DNA of 64,000 nt, from contig NC_090322.1 of the NCBI RefSeq assembly GCF_040869045.1, forward strand, positions 183,147,477-183,211,476, written 5' to 3'. Below are positions 9,603-19,150 of the stretch, one piece after another. The first letter of the stretch is position 1. Each line of letters starts with the position of its first letter. The stretch is from Eurosta solidaginis (Eukaryota > Arthropoda > Insecta > Diptera > Tephritidae). The notes under the pieces are model-generated. The model did no database searches. It was not told the origin of the DNA and saw only the letters and a list, made by a program, of their open reading frames with translations. Made by a program: the position numbers and the translations under genes.

Positions 9603-11832
9603 TTTTGTATCAGGCCCGAGTATAATCTCCACTGCAAAGTTTGATTTTCGTGCCGCCGATTTTAATGCTTTAAATGGAAAAATTTTGGATTTAAATTGGA
9701 ATTCAATTTTCGCCTCTAAAAGCGTAGCGGAATGTTACGATGCCTTTCTTCTTAATACACTCGAAATTCTCTCTGATAATCTACCCTTACTTCCCGCGAG
9801 AATGCATAAACTTCCGTGGTATACGAAAAATCTAAAAAAGCTTAAGAATCTTGGAAATAAACATCTTAAACTCTATAAAGCTTCGAAGGATGTCTCCCAT
9901 AAAGAAAAATATATTTATTATAGTAAAAGCTTTAATGTACTTGACAAATTTTTATACAAGCAATATATTTCTCGGTATGAAGTAGAGATGAAGGAAAACC
10001 CTAAGGCGTTCTGGAGATATATACGATCTAAAAAAGGTTGCTCTAATATCCCAAATTGTATGTCCTACGGCGGTATAGCTTCTGAGAGCTTATTGGATAC
10101 TGTTAATCTTTTCGCAGATTTCTTTAAATCAAACTTCGTAACTAGCAACCCTGCTAATAATTTTTCCGCCGATGTCGAACAAATGGTTGACTTCGGATCC
10201 ATGTTAGTCTCAGAGGAAGACGTTATGAAAGCCATCCTAGCTCTGGAAACGTCGATAAAAAGCGATACTGACGGTCTTTCGTCGTTTATTCTATAGAAAT
10301 GTAGCACGTCGTTTTGCGTCCCATTAAGTTACATTTTTAATTTTTCCCTAGCAAGAGGTGAGTTTGTTGATAGGTGGAAAATAGCCTCGATTTCTCCTAT
10401 CTTTAAATCTGGCAACAAAAACATAGTAACTAACTACAGACCCATCTCTAAACTGCCCACTTGCTCTAAGCTCTTTGAAAAAGTGGTAAAAGAGAAGCTA
10501 TCCTTTGTAATAAAAGGTTCCATAGATGAGTGTCAACACGGGTTTGTCAGTGGTCGCTCCACAGTTACGAACCTAGCCTCATTTTCTCATTTTTGCATTT
10601 CGTCTTTCAAAAATGGACATCAAGTTGATGTTGTATATACTGACTTCGCGAAGGCATTTGATACTGTCACCCACAGCATACTATTAGGCAAGCTTGAACT
10701 ATTGGGTTTCCATTCTACCTTTTTACGTTGGATTGGGTCCTATCTCACTAATAGAACCTCGTTCGTCGAAATTGAGAATACCAAGTCTTATTCATTCATT
10801 GCCACATCTGGGGTACCTCAGGGTAGTATTCTCGGGCCAATTTTATTTCTTTTTTTTTATAAATGATATAGGAACCTGTTTTAGGAGTTCAAAATACCTG
10901 CTCTACGCAGATGATCTAAAAGTTTTTAGAACAATTTCGAGCATGTCAGATGTGTGTCTTTTACAAGATGATCTAAATAGATTAACTAATTGGAGCATTA
11001 TAAATAATCTACGCCTTAATATAAAGAAATGTTTCTTTATGACGCTTTCGAGAAACCTCAATACGATTAATACCGCGTATTCAATTGCTGATGATAATCT
11101 CTCTAGCGTCAGGGAATTCGTTGATCTTGGAGTAATGTTTGACTCTGGTTTTACCTTCGCGAATCATATTAGCTCCATTCTTCCTAAAGCCTATTCCAAT
11201 TTGGCTTTCCTGCGGCGATATGGGCGAGCTTTCAAAGATCCATACACCAGAAAAATTTTATATAATTCTTTAGTTCTCTCAAAGCTGGAATATGCTTCCA
11301 TAATTTGGAACCCAATTTATTCCTCTCATTCTCAAAGACTGGAAAGAGTACAGAAAAGTTTCACTCGATTCGCACTCCAACCGCTTAATTTTTTAGAACC
11401 AATACCTTCTTACCGCGCCCGCTGTGCCCTCATAAACATGAAGTCGCTTGCGGCCAGACGTTATATTCAATCTCTGCTGTTTGTGTATGATCTTATATGT
11501 GGTTGGGTTGCCTGCCCGGAACTACTAGCGCAAATTGGCTTCAACGTCCCGAGCAGAACCCTTCGTGCCCAATATCCGTTCCACGTGAAAGTTATCGGAG
11601 CTAACTATCACAATTTTGATCCAATCTCTAGGGCCCTCAGTGAATATAACAGGATCTTTTTTAGCCTTGAGCTTGACTTCGCACTCCCGAGAGCGTCCTT
11701 TAGCGCTAAGCTTTACTCGTATTATGTATAAAATAAATTTATTAGCATTTAAGTTGAATGAATGTACATCTAGTCTGTTAAGATTAATGAAATCATAGAC
11801 TAAAAATAAATGAAATGAAATGAAATGAAACA
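9586..11832 (+). mobile_element. LINE 2: 5'-truncated CR1/jockey-like LINE nested in LINE 1
   Basis: Contains the RT ORF remnant described separately, a short 3' UTR (11732-11810) and a (TGAAA)n tail at 11811-11830. Directly after the tail the C-terminus of LINE 1 resumes. A degenerate 12-bp direct repeat flanks it. Codon usage is AT-richer than LINE 1, consistent with a different family. Full-length relatives would also have ORF1 and an endonuclease, both absent here. Confidence 0.75.
9603..11731 (+). pseudogene. LINE 2 reverse transcriptase ORF (one stop, one frameshift)
   Basis: The frame reads KFDFRAADFNALNG and PWYTKNLKKLK from the start (post-endonuclease linker), then a TAG at 10294-10296, then in the same frame NYRPISKLPTCSKLFEKVV, GFVSGRSTVTNL, YTDFAKAFDTVTHS and SGVPQGSILGPILFL. 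At the T run 10850-10858 the frame slips: nine T are present where eight would give LFFINDI. The shifted frame carries LLYADDLKVF (YADD at 10904-10915), the thumb and a C-terminal region with LERVQKSFTRFAL, ending at TAA 11731. No RNase H is seen, as usual for CR1/jockey-type elements. Only two disabling changes in about 700 codons suggest recent insertion, or sequencing error in the homopolymer. The clade is inferred from motif wording. Confidence 0.8.
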
Positions 11833-11968
11833 CCCCTTTCCTTATGGTCCACCCCTGTTGAAACGGCAAGTTTCCTTGGACTTCCGTTAGAGGATATTGA
11901 TGAAAATTTGTGATCGATCGCGGCTATTAGGTGGGGCGAGCATTGCTACAACAACAACAACATAAAGC
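11833..11968 (+). pseudogene. LINE 1 C-terminus and (CAA)n 3' end, resumed after LINE 2
   Basis: The frame PLSLWSTPVETASFLGLPL then EDIDENL ends at a TGA near 11911 and is followed by a short 3' UTR and GCTACAACAACAACAACA at about 11944-11961. From memory of the family this is the normal C-terminus of the LINE 1 type. Roughly 120 residues between 9556 and this point are missing, so LINE 1 had an internal deletion before or during LINE 2 insertion. Confidence 0.6.
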
Positions 11969-12129
11969 TATTTACGGTACATCTAATAGAGGGCGTCGCT
12001 TTGAACTATTCTTTGAAGGAACTACTGATGCCTTTGTGAATGACAAGACGGGAACAAAACTCTATCTACTTCAGTGGAAGAAAAAAGAAAAACGAAAGAT
12101 GGTGTGGTGGTGTTGTTTTTGTGGTGGAA

Positions 12130-12540
12130 AATAGCTATCGACAATCCTCGTTTGATAAATAAGCAATGCGTTCGTTATCGACGTGTTGCGGGAGTTTTAT
12201 GCATTTTTTTCGAAAGTTATCGTTTTGTTATCAATTTTTTATCGACGGAGTATAAACGACTTCTCGATTTGTTGTTAACTTGTTATCGACAACATACGTT
12301 TGTATCTGTTTTTTAACGACTGGCAAACTATTTTGCTTTCGAAAAATTATCCACTTGTGAAACATTTTTTATTGTAAAAGTTATTGATTTGCTGTCAAAA
12401 ATTTACAGGTGTGTTATCGATTTGTTACTATTATCGGTTTGCAACCGACGTGCTATCGACGAGTTATTAGTTTGTTATAAAAGTGTTATCGGTGTGTTAT
12501 CAACGAGTTATCAGGTTGTTATCTATATATCTTTGTTGTA
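12130..12540 (+). repeat. TTATCGA-phrased degenerate array 1
   Basis: The words GTTATCGA, TTATCGAC and TTGTTATCGG recur every roughly 15-25 bp, separated by variable T-rich spacers. The same pattern occurs at 34155-34460 and, in reverse complement, at 37260-37870. No coding sense. CGATA and TATCGATA are the words bound by Drosophila BEAF-32 and DREF; whether the host proteins bind here is unknown. Confidence 0.65.
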
Positions 12541-12619
12541 GTTTAAATTGAACTAATGGGCAAACTTTAGTTAATTTAAAAACTTATCTTGTTTTGTCGA
12601 TTTTCCGACAGGGTGGATA

Positions 12620-12774
12620 AATGATGTATATTGAAACGATTTTCCGTCATCCTTTGTCAAATTTGATTGAGACAAACCGGTTTCGGCGTTGTGTCATCAT
12701 CAGTGTCGATTTTCGTTCTGATCAGAACCAAATTTGACATGGGATGACGGAAAATCGTTCCAATATACATCATT
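12620..12774. mobile_element. Fold-back element with 46-bp arms
   Basis: The left arm 12620-12665 begins AATGATGTATATTG and the right arm 12729-12774 ends CAATATACATCATT; the arms pair at 43 of 46 positions. The 63-bp loop contains a hammerhead-like motif on the minus strand (separate entry). Too short to code; a MITE-like or retroelement-derived hairpin. Confidence 0.75.
12671..12708 (-). ncRNA. Candidate hammerhead-ribozyme-like motif
   Basis: On the minus strand the order is GACA, CTGATGA (12697-12703), a 12-nt segment TGACACAACGCC, GAAAC, CGGTT, TGTC. GACA and TGTC can form stem I around the CUGAUGA and GAAA core, and ACC/GGU could form a minimal stem III, as in hammerheads of Penelope-like retroelements. 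Stem II is weak: GAC pairs with GCC only with an A-C mismatch, and one extra U precedes it. Self-cleavage is therefore uncertain; the order of core boxes is the evidence. Confidence 0.4.
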
Positions 12775-13105
12775 AATTTAAAAACATTAATTTTCTAAGT
12801 TTACACTTCGAACATCGTTAGTACTTGGAGTGAGTAACCTGTTTTGGCTTACCGTCTAAAAATCTAGATTCCAGCATACGAACTATGGTATTTGGTTGTC
12901 TACTGAGCAAGTAACAATAAACCTCTAACTATGCTGGTTCTTGGATCTATGCGCTCTGCGAGATTCAATTAACTACTCCGATCAAAATTTGTGACAGCCA
13001 AGATGCGCCTACATCTTTAAGCTGTAGAGAAAGTGCATTCAGCGACGTAAGGCAAGTTTTCCGAAGAAAAATTGGCGCACGGAATTGGCAAATGATGATT
13101 TCCCC

Positions 13106-13455
13106 TGCTGTTGTTGTTGCTGTATCGGTAAGGACATTCCCCGGAAGCCTTGGGAAGTGTTATCGATGTTGATGTCTCAGGAAATATTTGTTATGACCAC
13201 ATGCGACCTTCTAGGCCATAAGGCCCTCCCACCCCCTAGATCCATGAGGAGTTCGGTGTCGCCAGATCCTCGGCTGTTAATGAAACAGGATTCGCCACGG
13301 ATAGGTGAGGTTGACAATTGGGTTTGGAGAAGCTATATATTGCGCTGGCAACCCCTTCAAAGGGTTGCGCTACACAACCCCTTGAATCTACTTGGTATTT
13401 TAGTCGCCGCGGGTATATACATTCTAACCCCCAAACCTGCGCGGGGGATTTATCC
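13106..13455 (+). mobile_element. GTTGTTGTAGC repeat (family G), copy 2
   Basis: TGTTGTTGTTGCTGTATCGG opens a copy collinear with 5756-6145: CCGGAAGCCTTGGGAAGTGT, GAAACAGGATTCGCC, GGTTGACAATTGGG, GGGTTGCGCTACACAACCCC, TATTTTAGTCGCC, CGCGGGTATATACATTCT. The 137-codon plus and 80-codon minus frames across it are translations of this repeat, not genes. Confidence 0.7.
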
Positions 13456-13634
13456 TGCTCGGATGCCAATGAGATCAATGTTCGAACTAACGATGTAGGT
13501 GAGGGGAATAGTCATATTTCTCACTCGCTAAGTTCATATATGCGGGCATTATAAGGATTAATCCAGAAAAGGACTGATGCGATTAGAAAATGCGGACCGG
13601 AACGATGTGGGAAGGACGCATGCTGGAATAATTA

Positions 13635-14583
13635 CACTCAGAGAAAAACGCCGTTCTAAAATCCAACACCACCGGACTCAGTTCAAGTTTTTCATGTTCT
13701 TACTTTTTTGTTCTTGAAAAACGAACGACATGTTCTCAAAACAACAACCTTGTTCTTGAACTGACAACCATTTTCTTGAAAAGAGAACGACTGGTCTTAA
13801 AATATAAGAAAATGTTCTATTAATGACAACAATGTTCTTAAATTAAGAACAATGTTCTTAAATTAATTCCAAGAAAAAGAAACGGTTAATTTGTGTGTAC
13901 TACAATGTTAAATATAACATTTGGCACAAGCTATTAAGCAGTTGTAGTGGCCCACCGGCTATGATGTTGCAGTTGCGATCGTGTGGCGCGAGTTCGATCA
14001 CCGTCAAATTATAAAGTTTTTTAAAACAATTCTTTTTTATATTCTATTGTTTTAACTCTTATTTTTCTTTGAGTTCCATTCATATATTCACATGTTTTAA
14101 ATATATATTCAGATTGCGTCATCAAATAAGAAGAATTTGAAAAATTCATATTATGCGTTTTTTTTAATCTTTTGGAATTTTAATAATATCTTTTTTGTTA
14201 TTAAAATTTTTTAATAATGACAAAAAAATTATTTATTAATGAAAAAATAAATAAATGGTACCTTCCCACTCCCACCAATGATGAAGCACAAACCGTTCTT
14301 GAATTGAAACCGAAAACGGTTAAATCGACCACAAATCGTTCTCGAAGCACGAGAACGAAACATCTTAAATCACGCCCAATTAGTGCTTGAAATGAGCACA
14401 GAAAGTTCACACATCAATACCAAAGTGGTCATAAAATTCGAACGGTGTGCTTGGAAAAACTGTTCCTAAAACAAGCCCATCGGCCACGAGTTAAGAAAAA
14501 ACATACTTAACAGGCTTTTGTCAACGAATGTTCTTAATTTTGAACTTGTTTCGTTCATTTTAGAACGATTTTTTCTCTGACTG
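13635..14583. mobile_element. 949-bp terminal-inverted-repeat element flanked by TA
   Basis: The left end CACTCAGAGAAAAACGCCG and following GTTCTAAAAT match the reverse complement of the right end (CAGTCAGAGAAAAAATCG, then TTCTAAAAT) over about 27 bp with few differences. TA lies on both sides (13633-13634, 14584-14585), as with Tc1/mariner-type target duplications. The interior is AT-rich with repeated TGTTCTTAAATTAAGAACA words and no transposase, so it would be non-autonomous. A tRNA-like segment lies inside. Confidence 0.6.
13936..13998 (+). other. tRNA-like segment inside the inverted-repeat element
   Basis: TAGTGGCCCACCGG resembles a pol III A box and GAGTTCGATCACC resembles a B box, about 45 bp apart. 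No acceptor-stem pairing is visible, so this is not a functional tRNA gene; it may be a SINE head captured by the element, or coincidence. Confidence 0.3.
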
Positions 14584-14589
14584 TAGAAA

Positions 14590-15730
14590 ATCCAGCGGAA
14601 CATTATGACATAATTTCTGTTCTACCGTTATGTTCGAGAGACTGAAGCCCGCCCACCATCGGACAACTTATTTTGATTTGTTAATGCGGCTTCTGGTCTG
14701 GTAATACCACCCTAGACTATATGCCAGATCTAGGAATGACACAAACGTTTGTCAGGTATTTGGTACCACCTCAGTCCAATTATAAGTTTCTTGTAAAACC
14801 AGATTAACTCGGTTCTGTACATCACTTGAATCCTTGTATTAAAATATGTCAGTTTCTATGTTTTTAGTTCCACAGCAGCACTAGCAGGTGTTGCTCTGCC
14901 ACTACTTGCGCATACAACCAACGAGCGTCAGCACTCAAGTGCTCGTTTACGCAAGCCAAGCAACTTTGGCATATTTATGGCCATTTGTGGAGGTATTGCA
15001 TAAATCACTGACCACAACGCTTTTTGGAGCCCCACAGCAATGGTCAAACATAAAGGAAAGTTGGAGTTTGAGTTAACGGTTTATTTAGTTAGCAAAGTTA
15101 CATACATAAACATACATATATACATATTACAGATAAGTGTGTTAGTGCGTTGTTTAGTGAAAATTTATGTTATGCGATAAGTTGGCAAACAAATGCCACT
15201 CATTTAGACATTCTGCTTTTGTATGTTTTCTAAAATATAAAAATAAATTAAATGCGTTGTTTGTTGAACAATGTAAAAAAAATGCTTTCTGAATTTATCG
15301 GTTTTAGATATGTCCCTTTAAAATTGGTTGTTTCAAAAATTAATTTAAAAAGGTAAATTTTAAACTCAGATGCAGTACAGGAAATATAAAGTTCTTAATT
15401 CGCTCCTTTCAGATGTGAAAGAGTTGCTTTTTACCAAATTTGCTCCTCCATAATTGATTATCTAGGAGGATGGTCCGTCTTTACCCAACGTTTTGTTATT
15501 TTTAAGCCGTTACATTGTTATTCTTCCACTCTTTCGCCATAGTCGGCAATTTTCTTCAATCGGGGATTTTGTTCCTGCATAAATTTCGCCAACCAAATAA
15601 CCTTGAGTAACACTCCCAGCTCCATGCCATTCGAAACCAAAGAAGTCACCAAACAAAGGGAGTAGCCTGACGCATTAGAAGATAGTTCTAAAAAATAAAT
15701 CTTTACTGCCTCAACAAACGCGCTGAAAGT
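14590..15730. other. AT-rich stretch, no recognised feature
   Basis: Only short frames without domains. Simple CATA runs near 15100-15130. Confidence 0.4.
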
Positions 15731-15734
15731 TCTG

Positions 15735-15990
15735 CGTTCTCTGGCATGAATAAGTAGGCAAAAAAATGGGTCTTACTGTGAACAAGGACCCGACGAAGTA
15801 ATTGGTGGTATCAAAGAAATAATCGGTTCATTCACACCTTTTCAGCCCTGTCGCTGTTGCCGTATGTACATTCAATAGAAAACAGGATCACTTGGGGTAT
15901 TCGAGGGAAAAGTTCTCCGGATGATTTATGGTCCTTTCCGTTATGATAGCGCTGCCGAAGGAGGTATGAAAAAACAAAGGCTTTTCTGGC
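15735..15990 (+). pseudogene. Decayed RTE-like LINE C-terminal fragment
   Basis: VFEGKVLRMIYGPFRYDS at about 15898-15955 matches the conserved 'FERKVLRKIFGPV' region near the end of RTE-like endonuclease-reverse transcriptases, and MGLTVNKDPTK upstream may be a more decayed part. Stops and frame changes are frequent. It is probably the same broad family as the insertion at 55762-56109, which covers the next downstream region (RNxELYDLY, RLRWLVHV). Confidence 0.5.
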
Positions 15991-16654
15991 CAAACACGCC
16001 TACTCGGTTAAACGTCAATCAAAGGTGGGAATGATGTCGCTCTCAGCCAGTATCGGAATTTTTCGCTCCTGCCTTGCAGCGATTTCATAACGCAGGTTAT
16101 GGTTCTTTATAGATGTATACTTATATATTATGTTTGGTTGAACAAACTTTTGCTAACGCTATGAAAACATTCAGTCTATATGAGTTTTTACATGGGAGGT
16201 CAGTTCATCCCTATTACATACATTAAGTTGAACACTGCTCTAAGCGAGAGCTGGAGATCATCAGCTGTTCATTGCGTGAGCAGTCTCTCGAAAGTAAACT
16301 ATCCTTATGCCACAAGGTAATGGCCCGTGTCACTATTTGGTCTCGTTAATTTTTAGTATCCAAGCATGATTTTGACGTCATAACGGCGTCATCGAAAATA
16401 CATACTTTCTAGTTTATCATACAGGGAGTCACTATCTTCGCCCTATGTCGCCGCATTGGTCTAACTAAAGTTATGTTTTGTGGCAGATCGCGGCTAGAAG
16501 AAGAAGAAAATGCTCGTTCACTGTCATGAGCGACAGTACTAAGTGGCTACGGTAGGTATATCCCACTACATACACCACGATTACTTGTTCGCTGTTCTAT
16601 TTACAACCTTATGGCCTTATTTTTCCATGCCATGCCCGTACATTGTTTTCCTAT

Positions 16655-17200
16655 GTTAGGTTAGGTTATGTTGAAGTGGCTGCCCGAGAACACACCTAGG
16701 CCAGTGATATGTTGTGGTACCACGAAAATACACCATTACCTTTCCTCTTCGAACCATTTTGAGATCCTGATAAATGCTACCAGGTTCTTGACGTCATTCT
16801 CCACAACCTGGCTTAGATTATCTAGAAATGGAGCCCCCAGAAAGCGCTGCCGTGCGCCACTTTGTTGCGGGGCAGTTGCAGATGAGGTAAACTACCGTTT
16901 CCTGCTCCCCATCTCACGCAGCAACGAACATAAGGCGCTCCTAATCTTTCTGCAGATTTTGTCGCAGCGTGGCTGTTGCTGAAAGTAAAGATCTCTTTTC
17001 CGACATTGAGTGTCCCTCTCCTAACTGCGGCTTCCATGATGGTTGAAACTTTTGCCTGGAATACGCCGCAGTGATCGGGTAGTGTGAAGGAGAGAGTCAA
17101 GGTTCCTTCAGTATACCCCACCTCTAGCTCTACCGTTTAGCTTAGATCCGCCCGTGTATATGGAAATGCTGCCGTAAACAGCAAGGCACCTAATCGACTC
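16655..17200 (-). pseudogene. Decayed LINE 3' end with RNase H (family C)
   Basis: Read on the minus strand: TGGSKLNGRARGGVY (first RNase H strand, Asp lost), LPDHCGVFQAKVSTIMEAA (the VFQAE block, Glu changed to Lys), FTFSNSHAATKSAERLG (the DSQAA block, Asp changed to Asn). An abrupt switch then leads to a C-terminal part containing PRNKVAHGSAFWG. It ends CAACATAACCTAACCTAAC at 16655-16675. Three acidic catalytic positions are lost and the region between RNase H and C-terminus is deleted. The plus-strand frame at 16668-16982 is a shadow. Confidence 0.6.
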
Positions 17201-17700
17201 CGTCCACCCATTCCTACTCTTTGGAATGTTTATCATAAAGTTGGTTCTGATCGCACAGCGATCCGTGCCAGGAGGAAGAAAACTGTGTTTGTTTAGTATA
17301 CTAGGTTATCCTGTGCTCTTGTTGTTCCAACAGGACAACTCCCTCACACACAGGACTGACGTTGCCGCCACTCAACAAGAAGGAAGGATCCTATAGAACT
17401 GGTTGAAACCTCTGCATGATGGTCTGCTCAGATCATAATCATTAATCCCGCTGACCCTTAATTACCTCGCTGAAATGAAGGTAAAACTTTACTATTTAAC
17501 GAAAACTAAAACTGTTTAATTAAAAGTAGAATTTCCTATCCGCATATTCCTGACTTCCTATGCATCGAGAATACAGTGCTTTTCCTGAAATAAAATAAGA
17601 CCTAGTTTACATATAACGATATTATGTTCATTTCCGTACTTAGCTCCTAATCGTTAATTATATAACAATATATATATATATATTAATATTCACTGCGACC
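17200..17700. other. Short gap without a recognised gene
   Basis: Unassigned sequence with a TA microsatellite near 17668-17685. Part may be undetected UTR of the flanking LINE fragments. Confidence 0.35.
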
Positions 17701-19150
17701 TTTGTGTAGATTTATTGTGCAAGACCTTTCAGCCTAACTTTGAAGTATCTGACAGAGGGATTAAGAGTGACACCACCTAGATCGGAGAGTCTCTGCAGAG
17801 AATGTGAACCGGCGTTTCATCCTCCATCTCACAGAAACGACAAATTTGAATATCGGAATGATTTAACTTACATAGTTGATATCGTAGACCACAGTGTCCC
17901 GTATAGTACCCAGTGACAGTTCGTAGGTCCTTCCTGCTTAGATTAATGAGTTTGGCTGCTACTTTCGTTGCCGGAAGTATAAACACTTTAGCCTATCTTT
18001 GCCCTGGGCAGTCAATCCAATGACATCTGAATTGCTTTGTTTCCCAGTTACTTATGGTTTACCTAGTGTGTGCTTTTGTGAGTCCACAAAAGGGCTCTGA
18101 ACCATAGAATGCTGCTGTAGCATCCTGATTTGATAGGTCATCTGCATGTTCATTACCTTCATGTCCTTGATGTCCGGGAACCCATCCTAACAAAACCTTG
18201 TTTTGGGCTCCCAAGTCATTAAGAATTTCAATGTAGTGATCCACTAGCTTAGATGTAACTGTGTAGGATTGCAAAGAAAGCAGGGCCGCCTGGCTGTCCG
18301 ACATAATGTTGCTGCTCTTCGAGTATGAGTCTCTCCGTAGACATTCTCTGCCGCAAATTTCTGTTGCATGGATCTCTGCTTGAAATATGATGGGGTAGCA
18401 TCCCATTGGTATCGATTTCTTGAAGTTCCGCTCATAGATGCCAGCTCCTGTTATTCCGTCATCGAATTTCAATCCATGCGTGAGATTCTGAGCCTAAGCG
18501 GCATTACGTCACGCAGTTGTAATGTGGGATTTCCTATGAATTGTTTTATTACTTTCGTATGCCCTCTCATGTTTCCAAGCTTCAACACCGAAATACTTTT
18601 TGAAGTCTTAGTGCACCTAGAGTTGTCTCTTTCTCTATCAAAATAGGGAATGGTGGTATTTCCACTAAAGCACTAAGTGCAACAGCAGGGGACGTTTTCA
18701 TCGCACCCGTTATGCCAATGCAAACTAGTCGATGCAGTTTCCTTAGTTTTGCTGTTGCCGTTCTTTGCGTGGCCTTCTGCCACCAAACTAGGGAAGCTTA
18801 GGAGACTATTGGCTTTACAACAGTGCTAAATATCCAGTATACCATTTTTGGAGATATCCCCCATGTTATGCCGTAAAGTCGAGTACATACGAAGAAAGCT
18901 CTTGTCGCTTTGTTTAGGATAGCATCCAAATAATCATTCTACGTGAGAGTTATATTCAGTGTGACCCCTAGGTATTTTGCCTAAATTTATAATTGCATTT
19001 TAGTTCCTCCCAGGGATGGTTCTGGAATGAATGCTTTCCTTCTCCGGGTGAAAGACAGTTTTGTTAGGATTGATAGACTGTCCTTTGGTATCGCACCACC
19101 TTTCTATGATGCGAAGGGCTTGTTGCATGCGATCTGATATTGTTTGCTAA
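17700..19150 (-). pseudogene. LOA/R1-like LINE: RT tail, RNase H and C-terminal zinc region
   Basis: On the minus strand from 19150: SDRMQQALRIIERWC and SINPNKT (just after the YADD block), a KYLGVTL block near 18950, an ATRAFFVCTRLYGITWGISP thumb, TATAKLRKLHRLVCIGITGA, then RNase H at 18472-18059 with KFDDGITGAGIY, IFQAEIHAT, MSDSQAAL and WVPGHQGHEGNEHADDLS. The D, E and D catalytic positions look intact in this domain. Next is the C-terminal RKDLRTVTGYYTGHCGLR with CRFCEMEDETPVHILC (17986-17777). Stops and frameshifts break the RT part, and the 5' end is truncated after YADD. The RNase H alone is open for 137 codons. Confidence 0.75.

Noticed and set aside
9603..10296. LINE 1 and LINE 2 as one fused protein
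   Set aside because: The frames differ, each has its own RT, and LINE 2 has its own 3' tail; the overlap at 9562-9602 is read-through at the junction.
13085..13498. 137-codon plus ORF
   Set aside because: Covers a family G repeat whose other copies have stops in this frame.
13936..13998. Functional tRNA gene
   Set aside because: A/B-like boxes are present but no cloverleaf, acceptor stem or terminator is visible.
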